A DNA stretch of 64,000 bases from Eurosta solidaginis (Eukaryota > Arthropoda > Insecta > Diptera > Tephritidae), in contig NC_090321.1 in NCBI RefSeq assembly GCF_040869045.1, forward strand, positions 183,553,596-183,617,595. The letters run 5' to 3'. This document shows positions 55,965 through 64,000 of this stretch, piece by piece; the stretch's first letter is position 1; every line of letters begins with the position of its first letter. Made by a program: the position numbers and the translations under genes. The notes beneath the pieces were generated by a model, which was not told where the DNA came from, ran no database searches, and saw only the letters and a list, made by a program, of their open reading frames with translations.

Positions 55965-57720
55965 ACCATGTAGGAAAATGAACCGAGGGAAACCCTGGAA
56001 TGTGTTTGTATGACATGTGTATCAAATGAAAGGCATTAAAGAGTATTTTATGAGGGAGTGGGCCATAGTTCTATAGGTGGACGCCATTTAGGGATATAGC
56101 CATAAAGGTGGACCAGGGGTGACTCTAGAATATGTTTGTACGATATGGGTATCAAATTAAAGGTATTAATGAGGGTTTTAAGAGGGAGTGGTGGTTGTTG
56201 TATAGGTAGTCGCTTTTTCGAGATATCGCCATAAAGGTGGACCAGGGGTGACTCTAGAATGCGTTTGTACGATATGGGTATCAAATGAAAGGTGCTAATG
56301 AGTATTTTAAAAGGGAGTAATCCTTAGTTCCATAGGTGGACGCCGTTTCGAGATATCGCCATAAAGGTGGACCAGGGGTGACCCTAGAATTTGTTTGTAC
56401 AATATGGGTATCAAAAGAAAGGTGTTAATGAGTATTTTAAAAGGGAGTAATCCTTAGTTCCATAGGTGGACGCCGTTTCGAGATATCGCCACAAAGGTGG
56501 ACCAGGGGTGACCCTAGAATTTGTTTGTACAATATGGGCATCAAACGAAAGGTGTTAATGAGTATTTTAAAAGGGAGTGGGCCTTAGTTCTATAGGTGGA
56601 CCCCGTTTCGAAATATCGCCATAAAGGTGGACCAGGGGTGACTCTAGAATGTGTTTGTACGATATGGGTATCAAATTAAAGGTATTAATGAGGATTTTAA
56701 AAGGGAGTGGTGGTTGTTGAATAGGTGGTCGCATTTTCGAGATAACGCCATAAAGGTGGACCAGGGGTGACCCTAGAATTTGTTTGTACAATACGGGTAT
56801 CAAAAGAAAGGTGTTAATGAGTATTTTAAAAGGGAGTGGGCCTTAGTTCAATAGGTGGACGCCGTTTCGAGATATCGCCATAAAGGTGGGCCAGGGGTGA
56901 CTCTAGAATTCGTTTGTGCGATATGGGTATCAAAAGAAAGGTGTTAATAAGTATTTTAAAAGGGAGTAATCCTTAGTTCAATAGGTGGACGCCGTAGTGG
57001 GCATTCGTTCTATATGTGTTCGCCTTTTCGAGATATCGCCATAAAGGTGGACCAGGGGTGACTCTAGAATGCGTTTGTACGATATGGGTATCAAATGAAA
57101 GGTGCTAATGAGTATTTTAAAAGGGAGTAATCCTTAGTTCCATAGGTGGACGCCGTTTCGAGATATCGCCACAAAGGTGGACCAGGGGTGACCCTAGAAT
57201 TTGTTTGTACAATATGGGCATCAAACGAAAGGTGTTAATGAGTATTTTAAAAGGGAGTGGGCCTTAGTTCTATAGGTGGAACCCGTTTCGAAATATCGCC
57301 ATAAAGGTGGACCAGGGGTGACTCTAGAATGTGTTTGTACGATATGGGTATCAAATTAAAGGTATTAATGAGGATTTTAAAAGGGAGTGGTGGTTGTTGA
57401 ATAGGTGGTCGCATTTTCGAAATAACGCCATAAAGGTGGACCAGGGGTGACCCTAGAATTTGTTTGTACAATACGGGTATCAAAAGAAAGGTGTTAATGA
57501 GTATTTTAAAAAGGCGTGGGGCTTAGTTCCATAGGCGGACGCCTTTTCGAGATATCGCCATAAAGGTGGACCAGGGGTGACTCTAGAATGAGTTTGTACG
57601 ATATGTGTATCAAATTAAAGGTATTAATGAGAGATTTAAAAGGGAGTGGTGGTAGTTGTATATGTGAAGGCGTTTTCCAGATATCGACCAAAATGTGGAC
57701 CAGGGTGACCCAGAACATCA
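55965..57720 (+). repeat. 130-bp central tandem array, 13-14 units (copy E)
   Basis: GGTGGACCAGGGGTG recurs every ~130 bp. A disrupted unit at about 56990-57010 marks a junction, after which the block 56235-56820 is repeated (offset 810, then 680 bp). The first and last units are diverged as in copies A and B. Confidence 0.93.
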
Positions 57721-57954
57721 TCTGTTGGATACCGCTAATTTATTTATATATGTAATACCTGCCAAGATTTTAAGGGTTCTTCATTTCGCCCTGCAGAACT
57801 TTTTCATTTTCTTCTACTTAATATGGTAGGTGTCACAACCATTTTATAAAGTTTTTTTTAAAGTTATATTTCGCGTCAATAAAACAATCCAATTACATTA
57901 CCATGTTTCATCCCTTTTTTCGTATTTGGTATAGAATTATGGCATTTTTCGTAA

Positions 57955-58745
57955 TTTTCGATATCGAAAAATTGGACGTGGTCATAGTCGGATTTCGTTC
58001 ATTTTTCATACCAAGATAAAGTGAGTTCAAGTAAGCACGGGAACTAAGTTCATTAAAGATATGTCGATTTTTGCTCAAATTATCGTGTTAACGGCCATGC
58101 GGAAGGACAGACGGACGACTGTGTATAAAAACTGGGCGTGGTATCAACCGATTTCGCCCATTTTCACAGAAAACAGTTAACGTCATAAAATCTATGCCCA
58201 AATATCAAAAGGATTGGTTAATTTTTGTGCGACTTATGGCGTTAAAAGTATCCTAGACAAATTGAATGAAAAAGGGCGGAGCCACGCCCATTTTGAAATT
58301 TTCTTTTATTTTTGTATTTTGTTGCACCATATCATTACTGGAGTTGAATGTTGACATAATTTACTTATATACTATAAAGATATTAAATTTTTTGTTAAAA
58401 TTTTACTTTAAAAAAAAATTTTTTTTAAAAGTGGGTGTGGTCCTTCTCCGATTTTGCTAATTTTTATTAAGCGTACATATAGTAATAGGAGTAACGTTCC
58501 TGCCAAATTTCATCATGATATCTTCAACGAATGCCAAATTACGGCTTGCAAAACTTTTAAATTACCTTCTTTTAAAAGTTGGCGGTGCCACGCCCATTGT
58601 CCAAAATTTTACTAACTTTCTATTCTGCGTCATATGTTCAACTCATCTACCAAGTTTCGTCGCTTTATCTGTCTCTTGTAATGAATTATCACACTTTTTC
58701 GGTTTTTCGAAATTTTCGATATCGAAAAAGTGGGCGTGGTTATAG
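57955..58745 (+). repeat. Degenerate ~150-bp repeat with GGGCGTGG/CCACGCCC boxes (copy E right half)
   Basis: Boxes lie at about 57968 (GGACGTGG, mutated), 58135 (TGGGCGTGG), 58273 (GGGCGGAGCCACGCCC), 58432 (GTGGGTGTGG), 58578 (TTGGCGGTGCCACGCCC) and 58728 (GTGGGCGTGG), at the same spacing as in copy B. Confidence 0.65.
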
Positions 58746-59021
58746 TCCGATATCATTCATTTTAAATAGCGATCTGAAATGAGTGTTCAGGAACCTACAT
58801 ACCAAATTTCATCAAGATACCTCAAAATTTACTCAAGTTATCGTGTTAACGGACGGACGGACGGACGGACGGACGGTCATGGCTCAATCAAATTTTTTTT
58901 CGATCCTGATTATTTTGATATATGGAAGTCTATATCTATCTCGATTCCTTTATATATGTACAACCAACCGTTATCCAATCAAACTTAATATACTCTGTGA
59001 GCTCTGCTCAACTGAGTATAA

Positions 59022-59486
59022 AAATTATAATAACGCGCACTTCATTGGCAGTCGCAGACGAAATGCAATAAGACACATTAGGTATACATATTATACTGTT
59101 AGCGTATGCATAACGTTTCTTTTTATGGTCTTTTGTGCCAGAGCCAGTTTTAATTAAAAGAAAATTAAGGTTTCCTCAACATTAACTGAGTTTTATCAGT
59201 TATTGATTACGTGCGGAAAATTTTATTGGTTCCACTAATTATGTATTGTGAGGAATGACGCTGTGCAATATTTGCGGGCTAAATACAGAGGACCCGGGCC
59301 CATATTCATGCCTTTACACCTCTTATATACGAAGTTCGAAAGTTGCAGAAATTAAGCATTTTTGATTTATAGTGCGGCTTCCACACGACTTTTTGTCAAG
59401 AAGAAAAATTTTGCATCATCATTACCGATCGCATGTAACTTTTTCAATATAAATATTTCGGAATAGTTTAAAGTTCATTTTAGGGC
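59022..59486. other. Spacer, nothing recognised
   Basis: AT-rich, no feature. Confidence 0.4.
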
Positions 59487-59775
59487 ATTGGGCAGTTTTA
59501 TCGATGTTGATGGTCCTTTGCCGGATGCAGATCCGTTACGTTCCGGTGCCAAGCCCGACCATCCCGGGAACAATTTGGTATGACCACATGCTACCTTCTA
59601 AGCCATCCCGCCCTCTAACCCTCTAGATCCATGAGGAGTTCCGGGTCGCCAGAGCCTCGGCTGTTAATGAAACAAGATTCGCCACGGATAGGTGAGGTTG
59701 ACAATTAGGTTTGGAGAAGCTATATATTGCGTTGGCAATCTGAAAGGGTTGAGCTATACAGCCCCTTGAATCTGC
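59487..59775 (-). repeat. Interspersed repeat X, copy 3
   Basis: Same ordered blocks as 43030-43470: ATCGATGTTGATGGTCCTTTG, AAGCCCGACCATCCCGGGAA, CCATGAGGAGTTCCGGGTCGC, GTGAGGTTGACAATTAGG, AAGCTATATATTGCG, ending CAGCCCCTTGAATCTG. It is followed by a T-run (about 59783-59801), i.e. an A-run on the minus strand. Confidence 0.6.
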
Positions 59776-59978
59776 TATTTTATTTTTTTTTTTTTTTTTT
59801 TTTGGAACTTTTCGGTATCGTTTTTGTAATCATTAAAGGGCTATTGTTTCAGGGTAGTTTGAGACTATTTTTGAATAATTTAGGGATGGTGAACATTCCG
59901 GGATTATTTTAAGAAATATTTCGGCAGTATGGCAAGATAAATTTTGGATGGCTTTTGGGATAATTACAGACAAATTTT

Positions 59979-60336
59979 GGCGGCCGCCATGGTGTGATGG
60001 TAGCGTGCTCCGCCTGTCACACCGAAGATCCCGGGTTCACGCCCCGGGCAAAGCAACATCAAAAATTTTAGAAACAAATTTTTTCAAATAGAAGAAAATT
60101 TTTCTAAGCTGGGTCGCCCCCAGCAGTATTTGGCAAGCACTCCTAGTGTATTTCTGCCTTGAAAAGCTTCTTAGTGAAAACTGCCTTGCAGATGTCGTTC
60201 GGAGTCGGCATAAACATGTAGGTCCCGTCCCGACCATTTGTAGGAAAAACTAAAATGGAGCACGACGCAAATTAGAAGAGAAAAGCTCGGCCTAAAATCT
60301 CTTCGGAGGTTATAGCGCCTTGCATTTATTTATTTT
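59979..60336 (+). mobile_element. tRNA-derived SINE, copy 5 (best preserved)
   Basis: Head GGCGGCCGCCATGGTGTGATGG with A box, B box GGGTTCACGCCCCGGGC, body with CTAAGCTGGGTCGCCCC, GCAGATGTCGTTCGGAGTCG, CATGTAGGTCCCGTCC and GGAGCACGACGCAAATTAG, tail CTTCGGAGGTTATAGCGCC then TTGCATTTATTTATTT. All modules seen in other copies are present, about 358 bp in total. Confidence 0.85.
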
Positions 60337-61242
60337 ATAGTTTTGGAATTATGTTCAGATTTGTTTCGGTTTAATTTTTGGTATCATTTCAGTATTATTT
60401 CGAATCTAATTTCATGATCATTTTAAGATTGGTTTGAGGATTATATCGGGTTTATTTCTGGATTGTTATTCCCTCCTATGAACAGTTGCTTTGAAATCGT
60501 TATAGCTCTATATCTTTTTCAACTAGGCCAATATTATTCGATAAAGGGCTCATACTTCATGTTTTGAATTTTTAGTTCAACAAAATTTTATCATTAAATT
60601 TCTTCCTTATCCATTTTTTAAGGCGGACGCAAGTTGTAAGAAAAAAAAAATACAAAAAATCTCATCAACTTGCCTTTCATTTTTATGCAATAAATTTTTT
60701 AACAATAGCACGTTCCAACTAATGCCCAATACATATAAACATATGCCACAAAAGTGTTTAATGTAAATTTCAAGTTCTTAAACAACTCAATAGAAATCAG
60801 AATTTATTGTTATACTTCGATTGTGAGACATATTTCAATTTGTTCAAGAGTACACAGAATATTGAGGAAATCTTAGCAAATAAAAGGCGAGTCTGACACA
60901 GCTATGTATGTACTTACTCGTAAAAAAGCTCATTATTATTTGTTGCTTGCCACCTTTTGTGCAATGCCGCGGATAGTATTTTAACGAATGATTGTTTTAT
61001 TACTGGGCTAGGCCATCGATACAATTTCCATAAGTATTCGGAAATTACGATTCAAGATTCATTATGCATAATGAAGTACGTGTATTTATGTGTAACAAGT
61101 ATAACTACAAATAATCCCTGTAGCATTGTTTCAAAAGTAATCTTTATAGTATTGTTTTGTACATAAATTTTCGGTTAATATCAACAGATGTTATAGCACG
61201 TCGATTCTTTAACAATAACTGAAGGTATGTAATTGCAATTAA
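60337..61242. other. Spacer, nothing recognised
   Basis: AT-rich. The last three bases (TAA, 61240-61242) are the left target duplication of the next element. Confidence 0.5.
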
Positions 61243-62039
61243 GGCTGGGTGCGAGTTCGCCTAAATTTTAGGTATCTAAACTAATATTCCAATGGATATT
61301 TCCAGCACTGCTACAATTTAGGTAAAAAGCTGTCAAAACTGTGCGAGTACATTTGACAATCGAAATTGTTTAAGCTTGGAAATTTATACAAAAAATTGAA
61401 CTTTGAAACTTTTGTTGTATTTATAATCTGCAGATATGCATGCTTTAAATGGGCATTGACTAAGAAGAGTTCATAGTAGGATTTCCCAAGATAGCAATAC
61501 ATGAAACTGCATCTGATTCAACTTGTAGGGCCTTTTTCGCCGACCGTATTGTATCACATCTTGAGGGGATCCGCCTCTATCTAGGGTAAAATGAAGCGGC
61601 TAACATTAAGCATGTCACTATTTACACATTTTTGTCCAGTAAGTGACCATTTCTTATAAATTTGTGCAGACTTTGATCCACATTCCTTGCGATCATCGTG
61701 TGGCGATTTGGTTTCACTGCAAAAACTCTAATAATTGGCACCGTATTTACCAATTGATCGCCACACCTACCACATCACTAACCATCGCGGCCTTGGCTAT
61801 ATGTTAACTACTATATTTGTATGTAGATGAGCATTTCACAGAAAATTTTAAAGTGAAAAACAAATTTGAAGAAAAATCAAAAATTTTGTTTATTTTTAAA
61901 ACTTAGCTTTTCAATTTAAGTTGAAAAGTACGCTCACCAAATTCTAAATTTTTTCTTTTGCACTGCCTTGCCGACAGTTTGCAGTGATTTAGGGTTTTTG
62001 TGTATTTAGGTAGCAATTTAGGCAAACTCGCACCCAGCC
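61243..62039 (-). mobile_element. TIR element, PIF/Harbinger-like, copy 2
   Basis: 797 bp with terminal inverted repeats of about 25 bp (GGCTGGGTGCGAGTTYGCC then TAAATT at both ends), flanked by TAA on both sides (61240-61242 and 62040-62042). A 3-bp TWA-type duplication is characteristic of PIF/Harbinger elements. No transposase frame; probably a non-autonomous derivative. Orientation is given relative to copy 1 at 1473, which has the ends reversed. Confidence 0.7.
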
Positions 62040-62930
62040 TAAGTACGATTTCTGACTTTCGCTTCTTCATGGAACGCCAATTAAAATAAACCATTGGACG
62101 TTATTTGCGTAGTAGTAGTTCCCAACTAAGGTCATGCAAAGGTTATAGAAAGCCTTACCAATTCATAAAGCACATGGTCTTAGACCAAAGCAAAAAAGGT
62201 TAGACGCGAAAGACCAAAGGTGTTGAACGTAGCGAAAGTCAGAACATTTCGTTCGCTAATCAGATAAACCTACCTATTGAGCAATTCATAATGATCGCTA
62301 ACAGCCTACGGGCGGCTACTTGAAGTATTATCTACCTACCTACCTTTATAATTTTAAATCCCAAAATTCTTTTACAAGAGCTATTGTTAAAGTTTTTTAG
62401 TCAAAATTCAACAAGACAATGTCCGTATTAAAGGAAAAATTGCCTTCTATTTTTGGTCCATTTATATAAAGGTAGTCCTTAAAATTTTTTTATCATCTTG
62501 TTATTTTAAATTTTTTAGTACTGCCTACCAAAAGGCAGTTGCAACTTTGATTAGTAATTTAAGTAATTCCTAAGTTAAAATTCGTATCTTTATTTATTTG
62601 TTCAAAATAGCACGATTTAATAGAATTAGTGTAATTTTCGCTGACAACACTGGCGAAAACAATAGAATTCCACCTCGCATTATAACAAGAGAATTCCACC
62701 TAGTTTGTCAGCTACTTAGTTTGCACAGCTGAAAATCGTGGTGAAATTCGCATACGCCTGAAAGTCTAAAAGAAGCGTGGTGAAAGTCGCGTACGCCTAA
62801 AAGTATGCAAGGACGTGCATTGAGTTGGGTCTTCGTGGAATTCTACAACGCCTGCAACACTCAGGAGGCTAGCCATGTAGGTATGGCCTAATCTTCTAAA
62901 TAGTTCGACATGTGCGTTATGTAGCTCAAA
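62040..62930. other. Spacer with a short 39-bp duplication
   Basis: AT-rich. At about 62737-62812 two ~39-bp units (CGTGGTGAAATTCGCATACG and CGTGGTGAAAGTCGCGTACG, each followed by CCT and AAAAG) lie in tandem. Nothing else recognised. Confidence 0.5.
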
Positions 62931-64000
62931 TGTTTCGATCAAAATTGCACTGTCACCGAGTTTTAAACTATATTTCAGGTTTCAAGTCTCTAGATATCCA
63001 GGAAGTTTCTCAATATCTCGATCCATGCGCAACCTAGCGGAATTTTTTTGAGAAAATATTGCATTGTCACCGGTTACGGCACAAGATTCATGTATCTACC
63101 TCATCGGGAAGTTACTTGAAAATTGATCGCAAGATTTCCCCCCTTTTTAAAGGATTTGCAGTTATTTTGACTAGTGCGCCACTTAGCGGAACTCTGTTTC
63201 CTATAAGTTGTATTGTCACCAGGCCTCTAACTAAGTGCCAAGTTTCAAGTCTCTAGGTAACCGGTAAGTTAGTTAAAAATGGATTGAAAGATTCCCAAAT
63301 TAAAATTTGTTTTCTTAATATCTCGATCCGTGTGCCACCTAGCGAATCTTTTTGATCAAATGTTGCACTGTCACCGGGTTCTGACCCACGGCCCAAGCTT
63401 CAAATCTCTAGCTCACCGGCAAGTTACTCAAAAATCGATCGCAAGATTCTCCTCGTTTTTCAGGAATTTGTAGTTATCTCAATTAGCACGCCACCTAGCG
63501 GTACTTTGTTTTCTGTAAATTGTATTGTCACCGGGTCTCGAACTTTGTGCTAAGTTACAAGCTCTAGGTAACCGGGAAGTTAATTAAAAATGGATTTAAA
63601 AATTCCCAAATTAAAATTAATTTTCCTAATATCTCGATCCATGCGCCACCTAGCGGAATTTTTTTGATAAAATATTGCATTGTCACCGGGTTCTGACCTA
63701 CGGCTCAAGTTTCAAGTCTCTAGCTCACTAGCAAGTTACTCAAAAATCGATCGCAAAATTCCCCTCTTTTTTCAGGGATTTGTAGTTATCTCAATTAGCA
63801 CGCCACCTAGCGGAATTTGGTTTTCTATAAATTGTATTGTCACCTGGTCTCGAATTATGTGCTAAGTTACAAGTCTCTAGGTAACCGGGAAGTTAGTTCA
63901 AAATAGATTGAAAATTCCCAAATTAAAATTAATTTTCCTAATATCTCGATCCATGCGCCACCTAGCGGATTTTTTTGATAAAATATTGCATTGTCACCGG
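62931..64000. repeat. ~311-bp dimeric tandem satellite, continues past window end
   Basis: The landmark TATTGCA(T/C)TGTCACCGG recurs at about 63057, 63361, 63673 and 63984, giving periods of 304, 312 and 311 bp. Within each unit a second, diverged half has its own TTGTATTGTCACC(A/G)GG and CTCTAGGTAACCGG, so the unit is a dimer of ~155-bp monomers. Both halves carry CGCCACYTAGCGG. No coding capacity. Confidence 0.9.

Larger units (their letters stand above)
55882..59021 (+). mobile_element. Helentron/DINE-1-like element, copy E (complete, 3.1 kb)
   Basis: Both ends are present. The 5' end is AACAAGTAAGGAATG, then a perfect GTTCGG/CCGAAC hairpin at 55901-55918, then ACATACTCAGTTGAGAGC. The 3' end has a GGAC run (about 58852-58876), ATGGCTCAATC, and a hairpin at 58989-59020 followed by A's. 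Between them are a 13-14-unit array and a right half with six GGGCG-type boxes. It is the best template for the family. Non-autonomous: no Rep or helicase frame. The short conserved frames in the right half (58266, 58515) recur in copies B and C but differ by indels and are not called. Confidence 0.85.

Noticed and set aside
56048..57721. Repeated minus-strand open frames of 71-78 codons with similar peptides (SPLVHLYGDISK) in the 130-bp arrays
   Set aside because: The unit length is 130 bp, not a multiple of three, so frames rotate through the array. The similar peptides merely reflect DNA repetition.
59979..60052. Genuine tRNA gene at the SINE head
   Set aside because: A and B boxes are present, but the cloverleaf is poor, a conserved non-tRNA body always follows, and the unit is multicopy.

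Overview
The window is AT-rich animal nuclear DNA dominated by transposable elements and carrying almost no intact coding sequence. An insect of the higher Diptera fits best, and a tephritid fruit fly is my inference. The reasons are Helentron/DINE-1-like elements with GGAC microsatellites and 130-bp central repeats, a gypsy-type errantivirus-like LTR element with an env-like frame, Jockey-, LOA- and RTE-like LINE pieces, a tRNA-derived SINE, and A-rich UTR-like DNA. The genus rests on recollection of repeat families and cannot be proven from the window. There is no prokaryotic operon structure, rRNA, CRISPR array or convincing stand-alone tRNA gene.

Layout: 1-6329 holds two Helentron-like elements facing away from each other (5' ends inward), a TIR element and a SINE. 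6330-16869 is mostly non-coding, with an almost perfect 1.78-kb tandem duplication (9119-12671) that contains a Tc1-like terminus and a possible short first exon. 16870-16915 is the best host-gene candidate: a 15-codon start exon ending at a consensus donor, with a possible acceptor at 22551; the putative intron between them holds an RTE fragment and palindromes. 22929-28668 carries two more Helentron-like copies, a 491-bp MITE-like element and SINEs. 29281-37099 is one gypsy-type LTR element on the minus strand, with gag, protease, RT, RNase H, integrase and env-like frames all decayed and a 1-kb repeat inserted in its 5' LTR. 37407-38727 is a Tc1-like short element split by a related 1-kb repeat. 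44050-50725 is a cluster of LINE remains in which a LOA-like element sits inside a Jockey-like element with an 8-bp target-site duplication. 52885-54660 is another decayed LINE. 55882-59021 is the most complete Helentron-like element. 61243-62039 is a TIR element flanked by TAA. 62931 to the window end is a dimeric ~311-bp satellite.

The coding pieces do not form a pathway. They are independent mobile elements at different stages of decay. The most informative observations are the dated nesting events, two layers of tandem repetition inside the Helentron-like elements (130-bp units, plus a hidden ~150-bp period carrying CCACGCCC boxes), a 125-130-bp repeat unit shared by two different repeat families, and the recent 1.78-kb duplication. 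Boundaries without target-site duplications are approximate, all similarities were judged by eye, and family names come from remembered family traits rather than a search.
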